Of a stretch of DNA of 64,000 nucleotides, positions 44,050 through 53,284 are shown piece by piece (the first letter of the stretch is position 1; every line of letters starts with the position of its first letter). The DNA is taken from contig NZ_PDWO01000008.1 in NCBI RefSeq assembly GCF_010211765.1, positions 1-64,000 on the forward strand. The letters run 5' to 3'. A program made the position numbers and the translations under genes. Source of the DNA: Pseudoxanthomonas kaohsiungensis. Lineage in GTDB: Bacteria > Pseudomonadota > Gammaproteobacteria > Xanthomonadales > Xanthomonadaceae. A model generated the notes under the pieces. The model was not told the DNA's origin, searched no databases, and saw nothing but the letters and a program-made list of their open reading frames with translations.

Positions 44050-45144
44050 TCAGCCAGACACGCCATGCCGCGCCCGCGCCCAGGCGACGTGCTCGCGCAC
44101 CAGTGGCGAGGGGTCGTCGCGGCGCGATTCCAGCGCGGCCAACACTTCCGGCGTGGAAGGCGCGTTGCCCAGCGCCACGGCCAGGTTGCGCAGCCAGCGC
44201 TCGTGGCCGCTGCGGCGTATCGGGCTGCCCTCGGTGCGGCGCAGGAACTCGTCCTCGTCCCACGCGAACAGCTGCGGCAGCGATGCGGTATCCAGGTCGT
44301 TGCGCGCGCGGAAGTCGGGCTCGTCGGAGCGCCTGGCGAACTTGTTCCAGGGGCAGACAAGCTGGCAGTCGTCGCAGCCGAAGATGCGGTTGCCGATCGC
44401 CGGGCGCAGTTCTTGCGGGATCGGGCCCTCGTGCTCGATGGTCAGGTAGGCGATGCAGCGGCGTGCGTCGAGCCGGTAGGGGGCCACGATCGCCTGCGTG
44501 GGGCAGATGTCGATGCAGCGCGTGCAGGTGCCGCAGTGGGCGCTGGCCGGTTCGTCGACCGGCAGCGGCAGGTCCACGTAGATCTCGCCCAGGAAGAACC
44601 AGGAACCGCCATCGCGGTCGATCAGGCAGGTGTGCTTGCCGATCCAGCCCAGGCCAGCGTTGCGGCCCAGCGCGCGTTCCAGCACCGGCGCCGAGTCGAC
44701 GAACACGCGATGGCCGAACGGACCGATCTCCTGCTGCACGCGCATGGCCAGCTTCTGCAGGCGGTTGCGCATGAGCTTGTGGTAGTCGCGCCCCAGCGCA
44801 TAGCGGGCGACGTAGGCACGCGCGCCGTCGGCCAGCGTTTCCCATGCTTCCTCGTCGTCGCGACGGCCGTAGTCCAGGCCCACCGAGATCACGCGCAGCG
44901 TGCCCGGGACCAGCTCGTGCGGCCGCGAGCGCTTCTGCCCGTGCGCGGCCATCCAGTCCATCGTCCCGTACAGGCCCTCGGACAGCCAGTCGCGCAGGTG
45001 CGCCTCGTCCGCGCCCAGCTCGATCCCGGCGATGCCGCAGCGCTGGAAGCCGAGCCCGGCGGCCAGCTCGCGCACGCGCCGGGCGATCGTTGCCGGATCG
45101 GCGCCGGCGCCCACGGGCACCGGAGGAGGCGGGACGGGATCCAT
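44050..45144 (-). CDS. queG: Epoxyqueuosine reductase
   Basis: QueG is the cobalamin and iron-sulfur enzyme that makes queuosine in tRNA. The 364-residue protein has the DUF1730 N-terminal domain, two [4Fe-4S] motifs ([16 protein letters not shown] and [13 protein letters not shown]), and a C-terminal HEAT-like end ([20 protein letters not shown]). ATG 45144 has a TATAAT box 6 nt before it; a longer in-frame reading through the nnr gene on the other strand is rejected. Confidence 0.95.
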   Translation of the reverse strand: MDPVPPPPVPVGAGADPATIARRVRELAAGLGFQRCGIAGIELGADEAHLRDWLSEGLYGTMDWMAAHGQKRSRPHELVPGTLRVISVGLDYGRRDDEEAWETLADGARAYVARYALGRDYHKLMRNRLQKLAMRVQQEIGPFGHRVFVDSAPVLERALGRNAGLGWIGKHTCLIDRDGGSWFFLGEIYVDLPLPVDEPASAHCGTCTRCIDICPTQAIVAPYRLDARRCIAYLTIEHEGPIPQELRPAIGNRIFGCDDCQLVCPWNKFARRSDEPDFRARNDLDTASLPQLFAWDEDEFLRRTEGSPIRRSGHERWLRNLAVALGNAPSTPEVLAALESRRDDPSPLVREHVAWARARHGVSG

Positions 45145-45150
45145 GGCGGA

Positions 45151-45156
45151 ATTATA
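45151..45156 (-). promoter_or_regulatory. -10 box implying leaderless queG transcript
   Basis: On the minus strand TATAAT is followed by TCCGCC and then ATG 45144, so transcription would begin at or next to the start codon. The hexamer matches the consensus fully. Confidence 0.6.
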
Positions 45157-45197
45157 GGGATGGCGCGCGCCGGCGCCTGCGCCAGGCGCGGCGCGGC

Positions 45198-45203
45198 TAG
45201 AAT
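45198..45203 (+). promoter_or_regulatory. -10 box implying leaderless nnr transcript
   Basis: TAGAAT is followed by CGCCCCG and then ATG 45211. It is divergent from the queG box 41 bp away. A -35 is not apparent. Confidence 0.5.
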
Positions 45204-45210
45204 CGCCCCG

Positions 45211-46716
45211 ATGCACGACATGCCTGCCCTGTACGACTCGGCCGCCGCGCGCGAGATCGACCGCCTCGCCACCGCGGCGCTGGGCGGCGACGGCTACGCG
45301 CTGATGCAGCGCGCCGGCCGGGCGGCATGGCGCGTGCTGCTGCAGCGCTGGCCGCAGGCGCAGCGGATCACGGTCGCCTGCGGCAGCGGTAACAATGGCG
45401 GCGATGGCTATGTGCTGGCACGGCTCGCGCTGCAGTCCGGGCGCCGCGTGCGCGTGGTGCACCCGCCCGGCGGCGGGCCGCGCGCCGCGCTGGCGCAACG
45501 CGCCTGCACCGACTACGTCGCCGCCGGCGGCCGGGTCGACCTCTTTCCCACGTCCCTGGACGATGCCGACATGCTGGTGGACGCGCTCTTCGGCATAGGC
45601 CTGCACGAAGCACCCCGCGCCGACGCGGCCGCGCTGATCGAGGCACTGGACGCAGCGCCGGCGCCGGTGTTCGCCCTGGATGTGCCCAGCGGCGTCGATG
45701 CCGATCGCGGCAGCGCGCCAGGCAGGGCGGTGCACGCGCGATGCACGCTGCAGTTCATCGTCGCCCATGCCGGCCTGCAAACCGGCACGGCGCTCGACCA
45801 CGCGGGAGAACTGCTGCTCGACACGCTGGAGATCGATGCCGCCGCGTACGCCAACGTGGCCGCGCCGTGCGCACGCCAACTGCACGGCGCCACGCTGCGC
45901 CGCTGGCTGCGGCCGCGCCACCGCGACACGCACAAGGGCGAATCGGGACGCGTGCTGTGCGTGGGCGGCGACCACGGCGGCGGCGGCGCGATCATGCTGT
46001 GCGCCGAAGCGGCGTTGCGGGCAGGCGCCGGGCTGGTCCGGGTCGCCACGCGGGAAGTGCACGTGGCCGCGCTGCTGGCCCGGCGCCCGGAAGCGATGGT
46101 GCGCGGCGTGGAAGGAACCGGCGAGTTCGCGGCGATGCTCGAAACCGCCGCCGTCATCGCCTGCGGGCCGGGCCTGGGGCAGGGAGAGTGGGGGAGGGCG
46201 TTGTTCGCCCGCGTGCTGGCGAGCGCCGCGCCGCAGGTGCTCGACGCCGACGCGCTCAACCTGCTGGCGGCGACGCCCCGCGCGCTCGACGACGCGATCC
46301 TGACCCCGCATCCCGGTGAAGCCGCGCGCCTGCTCGGCACCGATGTCGCGACCGTGCAGCGCGATCGCCTCGCCGCGGCGCGCGCACTGGTCGAACGTTA
46401 CCGCTGCACCGTCGTGCTCAAGGGCGCCGGCACCATCGTCGCCGCACCGGCGCAGTTGCCTTGCGTGCTGGCGGCGGGCAATCCCGGCATGGCCACCGGC
46501 GGCATGGGCGACCTGCTCACCGGTACGATCGCGGCGCTGCGGGCGCAGGGGCTCGCTGCCTTCGATGCGGCCCGTGCCGGCGCGTTGCTGCATGCGCTCG
46601 CCGGGGATGCCGCGGCCGCCGACGGCGGGCAGCGCGGAATGCTGCCCTCCGACCTGCTGCCCTGGCTGCGTCGCCATGCCAACCCGGAGGACACCGATGT
46701 CGATCCCGCTCGCTGA
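45211..46716 (+). CDS. nnr: Bifunctional NAD(P)HX epimerase/dehydratase
   Basis: This enzyme repairs damaged hydrated NAD(P)H. The N-terminal YjeF epimerase domain (about 1-210) has ACGSGNNGGDGYVLARL and ALDVPSGVDAD; the C-terminal ADP-dependent dehydratase (about 225-495) has KGESGRVLCVGGDHGGGGA, LTPHPGEAARLLG and GNPGMATGGMGDLLTG. At 501 residues it is the normal fused form. It overlaps tsaE by 20 nt, a conserved pairing. Confidence 0.95.
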   Translation: MHDMPALYDSAAAREIDRLATAALGGDGYALMQRAGRAAWRVLLQRWPQAQRITVACGSGNNGGDGYVLARLALQSGRRVRVVHPPGGGPRAALAQRACTDYVAAGGRVDLFPTSLDDADMLVDALFGIGLHEAPRADAAALIEALDAAPAPVFALDVPSGVDADRGSAPGRAVHARCTLQFIVAHAGLQTGTALDHAGELLLDTLEIDAAAYANVAAPCARQLHGATLRRWLRPRHRDTHKGESGRVLCVGGDHGGGGAIMLCAEAALRAGAGLVRVATREVHVAALLARRPEAMVRGVEGTGEFAAMLETAAVIACGPGLGQGEWGRALFARVLASAAPQVLDADALNLLAATPRALDDAILTPHPGEAARLLGTDVATVQRDRLAAARALVERYRCTVVLKGAGTIVAAPAQLPCVLAAGNPGMATGGMGDLLTGTIAALRAQGLAAFDAARAGALLHALAGDAAAADGGQRGMLPSDLLPWLRRHANPEDTDVDPAR

Positions 46717-47173
46717 CAGCCAGGCCACCGAGGCCCTGGGCCGCGCGCTCGCCGGCACGCGGCCGGCCCGGGCGGTGGTCCACCTGCGCGGCGAGCTCGG
46801 CGCGGGCAAATCCACGCTGGCGCGCGCGCTGTTGCGCGAACTCGGCGTGCAGGGGCCGATCCGCAGTCCCACTTACACCCTGGTCGAGCGTTATCCGATA
46901 CCGGGCGGCGAGGCCTGGCACCTCGACCTGTACCGGATCGGCAATGCCGCCGAGCTGGACTTCCTCGGCCTGGACGGCGACGAGGCGACCCTCTGGCTCG
47001 TCGAATGGCCCGAGCGCGGCGGCCAGGCGCTGCCGGCGCCCGACCTGCGGATCGACCTGGCCCAGGCCGGAACCGGGCGCGAGGCCGGGCTGGAGGCGGG
47101 GACCGCAACCGGGCGTGCGTGGCTGGAGGCCTTGCGGGAAAAAGCCTGGTTGCAGCCCCTTTCTGCCGGCTGA
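46697..47173 (+). CDS. tsaE: tRNA threonylcarbamoyladenosine biosynthesis ATPase TsaE
   Basis: TsaE is the P-loop partner of TsaB/TsaD in making t6A37 in tRNA. The 158-residue protein has GELGAGKST (32-40), SPTYTLVERY and HLDLYRIGNAAELDFLGLD. It begins 20 nt before the end of nnr, and amiC follows, matching the widespread nnr-tsaE-amiC-mutL order. Confidence 0.95.
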   Translation: MSIPLADSQATEALGRALAGTRPARAVVHLRGELGAGKSTLARALLRELGVQGPIRSPTYTLVERYPIPGGEAWHLDLYRIGNAAELDFLGLDGDEATLWLVEWPERGGQALPAPDLRIDLAQAGTGREAGLEAGTATGRAWLEALREKAWLQPLSAG

Positions 47174-47218
47174 CCCTAGGAACATCCTTCAGGCTCCGGA
47201 TTATTAAGGGAAAAATAC

Positions 47219-47247
47219 TTGCATTCCTTGGCGCACGGTGATTGAAT
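47219..47247 (+). promoter_or_regulatory. Sigma-70 promoter of amiC, leaderless
   Basis: TTGCAT (47219-47224) and TTGAAT (47242-47247) are separated by 17 bp. The -10 ends 7 nt before the amiC ATG at 47255, so the transcript would start at or next to the start codon. The stretch is AT-rich compared with its surroundings. Confidence 0.55.
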
Positions 47248-47254
47248 CCGGCCC

Positions 47255-48805
47255 ATGCGCCAGGGGACGTCCCGGATCCAGCCATGGTTGAGCGTGGGCC
47301 TCGTGCTCGCCGCGCTGCTGTGCTGCGGCGCCGCCTGGGCCGGCCAGGTCAACGCGGTCGGACTCGAGCAGGGCGCCACCGGAACCCGCGCCGAGATCCA
47401 GCTGCAAGGCGCCGGCCAGTACCGCACCCTGTCGCTCACCGCACCGCACCGGCTCGTGGTCGACCTGCCGGATTCGCAGGCGGCCCGTGGCATGCGCCTG
47501 CCGGCCCCGGCCGGCGTGGTGACCTCCGTGCGCACCGGACAGCCGGTGCCCGGCACGCTTCGCATCGTCTTCGAGCTCGCCGCGCCGGTGGCCGCGTTGC
47601 CCTTGCGCATGGAACCCTCGCGCGACGGCGCGCGGCTGCTGATCGAATGGCCCGGCGACGGCGCCCCGTCAATGACTGCGGCGGCGCCGGCCGTCGTGCC
47701 TGCCGCAGCGACGACGCCATCGGCCGCCGCATCGGCCGACAGCCGTGCCGAAGCCGCACGCGCCACCGCCCTGCTGACCGCGCAGGTCACCGAAGCGCTG
47801 AGCCGCCCGCCGACCCCGGCGCCCGCCGCGCCGCCGACGGTGCCCGCGCCCGTGGCCGCCGCCTCCGCCCAGGCGATCCTCGAAGGCCGCTCGCCGGGCA
47901 TGGCGGCGGCAGGTGCCGCACCGGCGCCGGGCCCCGCGGTGGCTGCGACGCAAACCCCGCCAGTCGCCAGCGCGCCGCCGCAGGCCAATCCGGTCGCCGC
48001 CGCCGCGCCGGTTCCGGTGGCGCCGCGTCCGTCGATTTCCGCCGCCGGCATGCGCCCGCTGGTCGTGGCCATCGACGCCGGGCATGGCGGCCAGGATCCC
48101 GGGGCGATCGGCCCGACCGGCAAGCGCGAGAAGGACGTGACCCTGGCCATGGCCCGCGAACTGGCGCGCCAGATCAACGCCACGCCGGGGCTGAAGGCCT
48201 TCCTGGTGCGCGACAGCGACGTCTTCATCCCGCTGCCGATGCGCGCCCAGCGCGCGCGCGCGGCCAAGGCCGACATCTTCGTCTCGCTGCACGCCGACGC
48301 GGCCGAGAACCGCAGCGCGCGAGGCTCGTCGGTCTACGTGCTGTCGACCAAGGGCGCCTCCTCGCAGCGCGCCCGCTGGCTGGCCGACAAGGAAAACGCC
48401 GCCGACCTGGTCGGCGGCGTGCGCCTGCAGCAGACCGAGAACGTGCTCGCCGGCGTGCTGCTGGACCTGGCCCAGAGCGGGCACATGCGTGCATCCGAGG
48501 ACGCGGCCAACCATGTGCTCGGTGGCCTGAAGCGGGTGGGCAACAACCACAAGCCGAACATCGAGCGCGCCAACTTCGCCGTGCTGCGGACTTCGGACAT
48601 GCCGGCGATGCTGGTGGAGACCGCCTTCATCTCCAACGCCGAGGAAGAGAAGCGGCTGGTCGACCCGGCGTACCAGCGCAAGGTCGCCGGCGCGGTGGTC
48701 GACGGCATCAATACCTTCTTCACCCGGCAGCCGCCACCGGGCACGCTGTTCGCCGCGCGCGCCGAGGCCGAAAGCGTGGCCATGGCCGGGGGCGGCACCC
48801 CCTGA
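47255..48805 (+). CDS. amiC: N-acetylmuramoyl-L-alanine amidase AmiC/AmiB type
   Basis: This periplasmic amidase splits septal peptidoglycan. The 516-residue protein has a signal peptide (about 1-29, ending AAWA), an AMIN domain (about 33-130), a long Ala/Pro linker (about 140-262) and a zinc amidase domain with IDAGHGGQDPGAIGP, the conserved Glu in REKDVTLAM, HADA (FVSLHADAAEN), and VETAFISNAEEE. AMIN domains target the protein to the septum. The linker is longer than in E. coli AmiC. Confidence 0.93.
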   Translation: MRQGTSRIQPWLSVGLVLAALLCCGAAWAGQVNAVGLEQGATGTRAEIQLQGAGQYRTLSLTAPHRLVVDLPDSQAARGMRLPAPAGVVTSVRTGQPVPGTLRIVFELAAPVAALPLRMEPSRDGARLLIEWPGDGAPSMTAAAPAVVPAAATTPSAAASADSRAEAARATALLTAQVTEALSRPPTPAPAAPPTVPAPVAAASAQAILEGRSPGMAAAGAAPAPGPAVAATQTPPVASAPPQANPVAAAAPVPVAPRPSISAAGMRPLVVAIDAGHGGQDPGAIGPTGKREKDVTLAMARELARQINATPGLKAFLVRDSDVFIPLPMRAQRARAAKADIFVSLHADAAENRSARGSSVYVLSTKGASSQRARWLADKENAADLVGGVRLQQTENVLAGVLLDLAQSGHMRASEDAANHVLGGLKRVGNNHKPNIERANFAVLRTSDMPAMLVETAFISNAEEEKRLVDPAYQRKVAGAVVDGINTFFTRQPPPGTLFAARAEAESVAMAGGGTP

Positions 48806-48970
48806 CAGCGTGCGCGCCCGCGCATGCGCGGGCCGACTGATCCCGCTGCCCTGGCTGTTCCCATTGCCTCGGGCGTCCTGCCGGGGCGCCCGCTTCGCGA
48901 ACCGCCGCGACCCGCCTGCGGCTATCATCACGCGCATGTCTTCCGATCCGGCGCCCGACGCCGCGACGCC

Positions 48971-50797
48971 GTGCCGATCCGACCGCTTCCGGACACCCTC
49001 ATCAACCAGATCGCCGCCGGCGAGGTCGTCGAACGACCTGCCTCGGTGGTCAAGGAACTGGTCGAGAACGCACTCGATGCGGGCGCGCGCCGCGTGGACA
49101 TCGACCTGGAGGAAGGCGGCGTCCGCCTGATCCGGATCCGCGACGACGGGGGCGGCATCGCCGCCGACGAGTTGCCGCTGGCGGTCAGCCGGCATGCCAC
49201 CAGCAAGATCGCCTCGCTCGACGACCTGGAGGCGGTGGCGACGCTGGGTTTCCGCGGCGAGGCGCTGCCGTCGATCGCCTCGGTCAGCCGCTTCCAGCTC
49301 GCCTCGCGCCGGCCCGGCGACGAACACGGCGCGTCGCTGCAGGTCGATGGCGGCCGCGTGGGCGAGATCGCGCCGAAGGCGCACGCGCCGGGCACGACCG
49401 TCGAGGTTCGCGACCTGTTCTTCAACGTGCCGGCGCGGCGCAAGTTCCTGCGCGCCGAGCGCACCGAGCTGGGCCACATCGAGGAGTGGCTGCGGTCGCT
49501 GGCGCTCGCGCGCCCGGACGTGGAGCTGCGGGTCAGCCACAACGGCAAGCCGTCGCGCCGCTACAAGGCCGGCGACCTCGACGCCGCCGCGCGGCTGGGC
49601 GAGACGCTGGGCGAGGACTTCGCCCGCAGCGCGCTGCGCATCGACCACAGCGGCGCCGGCCTGCGCCTGCATGGCTGGATCGCGCAGCCGCACTACTCGC
49701 GCTCCAGCGCCGACCAGCAGTACCTCTATGTCAACGGCCGCTCGGTGCGCGACCGCAGCGTCGCCCATGCGGTGAAGCTGGCCTACCAGGACGTCCTGTT
49801 CCACGGCCGCCAGCCGGCCTACGTACTGTTCCTGGAACTCGATCCGACCCGCGTCGACGTCAACGTGCACCCGGCCAAGCACGAGGTGCGCTTCCGCGAT
49901 TCGCGGCTGATCCACGATTTCGTCTATCGCACGCTGCAGGAGGCGCTGGCGCAGACCCGCGCGGGCACCGATGTCGCTTCCATGCCGGGCGCACCGGCGG
50001 CAGGCGGATCGCCCGCCTTCGGGTCCGCGGGTGCGATCCAGGGCGCGGCGACGATGGCGGCGTGGACGCCGCAGCCGCAGTCGCTGGGCCTGCGCGTGGA
50101 CGAGGCGGCAGGCGCCTACGCGGCGCTCTACGGCAGGGCGGAGGCGCCGCCGGAAGCATTCGCGCCGGCCATGCCGCGCCAGGACGCCACGCTGCCGGCC
50201 GGCGATGGCCAGGTGCCGCCGCTGGGCTATGCGGTCGCGCAGCTGCATGGCATCTACATCCTCGCCGAGAACGCCGAAGGCCTGGTGGTGGTCGATATGC
50301 ATGCGGCGCACGAGCGCATCGGCTACGAGCGGCTCAAGGCCGCGCACGACGGCATCGGCCTGCGTGCGCAGCCGTTGCTGGTGCCACTGGTGCTGGCGGT
50401 GGGCGAACGCGATGCCGACGTGGCCGAACGCGAAGCGCCGACCCTGGCCGAACTGGGCTTCGACGTCACCCGCAGCGGTCCGCAGGCGCTGAGCGTGCGC
50501 AGCGTACCGGCGCTGCTGGCGCATGCCGAGCCGGAGGGCCTGCTGCGCGACGTGCTGGCCGACCTGCGTGAACACGGTGCCACGCGCCGGGTCGCCGCCG
50601 CGCGCGATGAGTTGCTGTCGACGATGGCGTGCCATGGAGCGGTGCGTGCGAACCGGCGCCTGACGGTGCCGGAAATGAACGCCCTGCTGCGCGACATGGA
50701 AGCCACCGAGCGCTCGGGGCAATGCAACCACGGCCGCCCGACCTGGGCGCGCTTCAGCCTGGGGGAGATGGATCGATGGTTCCTGAGGGGAAGATGA
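48971..50797 (+). CDS. mutL: DNA mismatch repair protein MutL
   Basis: MutL links mismatch recognition to strand cutting. The 608-residue protein starts at GTG 48971 ([20 protein letters not shown]) and has the GHKL ATPase motifs [18 protein letters not shown] and LGFRGEAL. The C-terminal domain has [12 protein letters not shown], close to the endonuclease motif DQHA(X)2E(X)4E but with Met for Gln, plus CHGAVRANR and QCNHGRPT. This argues for a nicking, MutH-independent MutL. A TATCAT -10-like box lies at 48923-48928. Its stop overlaps the next gene (ATGA). Confidence 0.95.
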   Translation: MPIRPLPDTLINQIAAGEVVERPASVVKELVENALDAGARRVDIDLEEGGVRLIRIRDDGGGIAADELPLAVSRHATSKIASLDDLEAVATLGFRGEALPSIASVSRFQLASRRPGDEHGASLQVDGGRVGEIAPKAHAPGTTVEVRDLFFNVPARRKFLRAERTELGHIEEWLRSLALARPDVELRVSHNGKPSRRYKAGDLDAAARLGETLGEDFARSALRIDHSGAGLRLHGWIAQPHYSRSSADQQYLYVNGRSVRDRSVAHAVKLAYQDVLFHGRQPAYVLFLELDPTRVDVNVHPAKHEVRFRDSRLIHDFVYRTLQEALAQTRAGTDVASMPGAPAAGGSPAFGSAGAIQGAATMAAWTPQPQSLGLRVDEAAGAYAALYGRAEAPPEAFAPAMPRQDATLPAGDGQVPPLGYAVAQLHGIYILAENAEGLVVVDMHAAHERIGYERLKAAHDGIGLRAQPLLVPLVLAVGERDADVAEREAPTLAELGFDVTRSGPQALSVRSVPALLAHAEPEGLLRDVLADLREHGATRRVAAARDELLSTMACHGAVRANRRLTVPEMNALLRDMEATERSGQCNHGRPTWARFSLGEMDRWFLRGR

Positions 50798-51753
50798 GGT
50801 TCGGAAGGTGGGTCGGCGTCGCCATGGGGATGGCGATGCTGCCGGCGATGCTGGCCGGCTGCGGTGGATCGGGCGGCGGCGATGCGGACCGGCAGGCCGC
50901 GCCGAAGGTGGACCAGGCGTTCATGGCCGAACAGCAGGCCTGGCGCAACCGGCGGGTGGAAGACCTGCTGCGGCCCGATGGCTGGACCAGCCTGGTCGGC
51001 CTGCACTGGCTCGAGCTCAAGGCGCACTACATCGGCAGTGGCGCGCGCATCGGCAACGGCGTGCGCTTCGCGTTCGGCCCGGAGAAGATGGGCATGGTGA
51101 CGCGCGACGATGCCGGCAAGTGGTGGTTCACGCCGGAGAGCGGGGTCGCCCTGACCTTCAACGGCGAGCCGCTCAAGGGCCGCGTGGCGCTTCCCAGCGA
51201 CCAGGATCCGGAGCCGGGCGTGATCGGCTTCGACGAAGGCAAGGGCCTGGTCACCCTGCTCAAGCGCGGCGACCGCCATGCGTTGCGGGTGCGGCATGCC
51301 GAAGCCAGGACCCGGCTGCAGTTCGCCGGGCTGAGCTACTGGCCGACCGATCCGTCCTGGCGGATCCCGGCGCGGTTCGTGCCGCACCCACCGGGCAAGA
51401 CCCTGCCGGTCGCCGACATCGTCGGCACCCAGAGCGATTCGCCCAGCCCCGGCGTGGTCGAGTTCGAGCGCGACGGACGGACCTACCGGCTCGAAGCGCT
51501 GGGCGAGGCAGGCCGCGAGCTGTTCTTCGTCTTCGCCGACGGTACGAGCGGCCACGGCAGCTACCCGGCCGGGCGGTTCCTCGAGGCCGCATGGCCCGAG
51601 GCCGACGGCAAGGTCATGCTCGACTTCAACCGTGCCTACAACCCGCCCTGCGCGTTCACGCTGTTCGCCACCTGCCCGCTGCCACCGGCGGGCAACCGCC
51701 TTGACCTGGCCATCGATGCGGGCGAGAAGAACTACAAGTTGCCGGTGCAATGA
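50794..51753 (+). CDS. DUF1684 lipoprotein
   Basis: The 319-residue protein has a lipobox LAGC (Cys23) and the DUF1684 body ([54 protein letters not shown] with [12 protein letters not shown]). DUF1684 proteins are conserved, function unknown; the C-terminal segment resembles sugar- or nucleoside-hydrolase-like folds only loosely. It is translationally coupled to mutL (ATGA at 50794) and to the following TraB gene (ATGA at 51750). Confidence 0.85.
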   Translation: MRFGRWVGVAMGMAMLPAMLAGCGGSGGGDADRQAAPKVDQAFMAEQQAWRNRRVEDLLRPDGWTSLVGLHWLELKAHYIGSGARIGNGVRFAFGPEKMGMVTRDDAGKWWFTPESGVALTFNGEPLKGRVALPSDQDPEPGVIGFDEGKGLVTLLKRGDRHALRVRHAEARTRLQFAGLSYWPTDPSWRIPARFVPHPPGKTLPVADIVGTQSDSPSPGVVEFERDGRTYRLEALGEAGRELFFVFADGTSGHGSYPAGRFLEAAWPEADGKVMLDFNRAYNPPCAFTLFATCPLPPAGNRLDLAIDAGEKNYKLPVQ

Positions 51754-52697
51754 GCGCCGGCCGGCCCCTGGGAGTCCTCCACGCGATGCCACTGAAGCGT
51801 TTCATCAGCGGACTGGCGGCCGCGCTGTCGCTGCTGCTCGCCGGTGCCGCGCCGGCCCACGCCGGTCCGCCGGTTCCACTGCTGTGGAAGGTCTCCGATG
51901 CCGACAATGCGGTGTACCTGCTCGGTTCCTTCCACCTGCTCAGGCGCGAGGACTACCCGTTGTCCGCCGATGTCGACGCCGCCTTCGCCGATGCCGAGGG
52001 GCTGGTGTTCGAACTCGCGCCGGAGGAGGCCAACGCGCCGGATCTGCCGGCGAGGATGGCGCAGGCGGCGATGCGGACCCGCGCCGGCACCCTCGAGCGG
52101 GACCTAGGGCCGGCGCTTTGGGGAAAACTGCAGGGGTACGCCGCGGCCCACCAGCTGCCGCTGGCGCAACTGGCGGCGTTCGACCCGTGGTTCATCGGCC
52201 TGACCATCGCCCTGATGGAAATGGGCAAGCAGGGACTGGATCCCGCGTTGGGGCTCGACCGCCATTTCATGGAGGGCGCCGCGCGCGCGGGCAAGCCGAC
52301 CGCGGGCCTGGAACGTGGCGACGAGCAGATCGCGGTGCTCGCAGGCATGAGCCTGGACGAACAGCGGCAGATGCTGGCCGATGCGCTGCAGCAGGTGGAG
52401 GAAGGCCAGGATCGCTACCGCGACCTGCATGCGGCCTGGCGCGCGGGCGATGCGGAGCGGATGTGGAGGGAGATGGCCGCGGAGATGAAGCGCGACTATC
52501 CGGCGCTGTACCGCCGCATCAACGTCCAGCGCAACGACGCCTGGCTGCCGAAGCTCGAGCAGCGCCTGGCAAGGCAGGACGACGACACCCTGGTCGTGGT
52601 CGGCGCGCTGCACCTGCTCGGCGAGGACGGCGTGGTCGAGAAGCTGCGCGCGAAGGGCTACACCGTCGAGCGGATCTGCTCGGCCTGCAGGCCGTGA
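51750..52697 (+). CDS. TraB/GumN family protein
   Basis: The protein has a signal peptide (about residues 13-38, RFISGLAAALSLLLAGAAPA) and the TraB/GumN domain with YLLGSFHLLRREDYPL, FDPWFIGLTIALMEMG and the C-terminal VVVGALHLLGEDGVVEKL, where paired GxxH motifs suggest a metalloprotease-like TIKI fold. GumN is named for the Xanthomonas gum cluster, but no other gum gene is here. ATG 51750 is coupled to DUF1684; ATG 51786 (MPLKRFIS) gives a more ordinary signal peptide. Confidence 0.85.
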   Translation: MSAGRPLGVLHAMPLKRFISGLAAALSLLLAGAAPAHAGPPVPLLWKVSDADNAVYLLGSFHLLRREDYPLSADVDAAFADAEGLVFELAPEEANAPDLPARMAQAAMRTRAGTLERDLGPALWGKLQGYAAAHQLPLAQLAAFDPWFIGLTIALMEMGKQGLDPALGLDRHFMEGAARAGKPTAGLERGDEQIAVLAGMSLDEQRQMLADALQQVEEGQDRYRDLHAAWRAGDAERMWREMAAEMKRDYPALYRRINVQRNDAWLPKLEQRLARQDDDTLVVVGALHLLGEDGVVEKLRAKGYTVERICSACRP

Positions 52698-52761
52698 CCC
52701 CTTCGTAGGCGCCGGCCTTGCCCGCGTCGTGCGCGGCAGCGGGATCTCCAGCCCGGACGGG

Positions 52762-53199
52762 TCAGGCCGCGTCCGGGCGCAACTCCATCACGATGCAGTC
52801 CACCGGGCACGCCGGCACGCACAGCTCGCAGCCGGTGCACAGCGGATCCAGGACCACGTGCATCAGTTTGTTGGCGCCGATGATCGCATCGACCGGGCAG
52901 GCCTGGATGCACTTGGTGCAGCCGATGCAGTCGGCCTCCACCACCACGGCCACCTGCGGCGGTTTGTGCTCACCACGGGTCCGGTCGTACGGCGCCTCCG
53001 GCACCGCCAGCACATGCGCAAGCGCGCGCGCACCGGCGTCGCCACCGGGCGGACACCGATCGATGCCCGCCTCGCCGCTGGCCATCGCTTCGGCGTAGGG
53101 ACGGCAGCCGGCGTAGCCGCACTGGCCGCACTGGGTCTGCGGCAGCAGGCGGTCGAGGCGCTCGACCAGGTCCGTTGCGGCGATGGGAGGCGTGGTCAT
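52762..53199 (-). CDS. rsxB: RnfB/RsxB-like ferredoxin, short form
   Basis: The 145-residue protein has a Fe-S cluster motif with Cys24, Cys27, Cys32 and Cys49 (QCGQCGYAGCRPYAEA) and two [4Fe-4S] ferredoxin motifs (Cys91-94-97-101 and Cys121-124-127-131). It lacks the hydrophobic N-terminal anchor of full RnfB, and no other rnf/rsx subunit gene is nearby. A nearby metG is the common context of this orphan form in Xanthomonadaceae, as I recall; its partner is unknown. Confidence 0.82.
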   Translation of the reverse strand: MTTPPIAATDLVERLDRLLPQTQCGQCGYAGCRPYAEAMASGEAGIDRCPPGGDAGARALAHVLAVPEAPYDRTRGEHKPPQVAVVVEADCIGCTKCIQACPVDAIIGANKLMHVVLDPLCTGCELCVPACPVDCIVMELRPDAA

Positions 53200-53284
53200 G
53201 GGGCGGCGGCGACGTCGTGTCCGGCGTCACGCCGGCGCTGCATTATCCATCAGCGCGCCGCCGCGGCAGGGCGACCCGCGGGCG

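Noticed and set aside
43437-44774. 445-codon plus-strand ORF through the microsatellite and structured repeats
   Set aside because: It continues antisense through queG, and its sequence is translated palindrome and hexamer repeat.
45145-46872. In-frame upstream extension of queG to 940 residues
   Set aside because: It would overlap all of nnr on the other strand and bypass the TATAAT box and family start at 45144.
52703-52761. Further REP element after the TraB/GumN gene
   Set aside because: GTAGGCGCCGG resembles the recR-side motif, but I could not find a clear closing arm, so it is only mentioned under recR.
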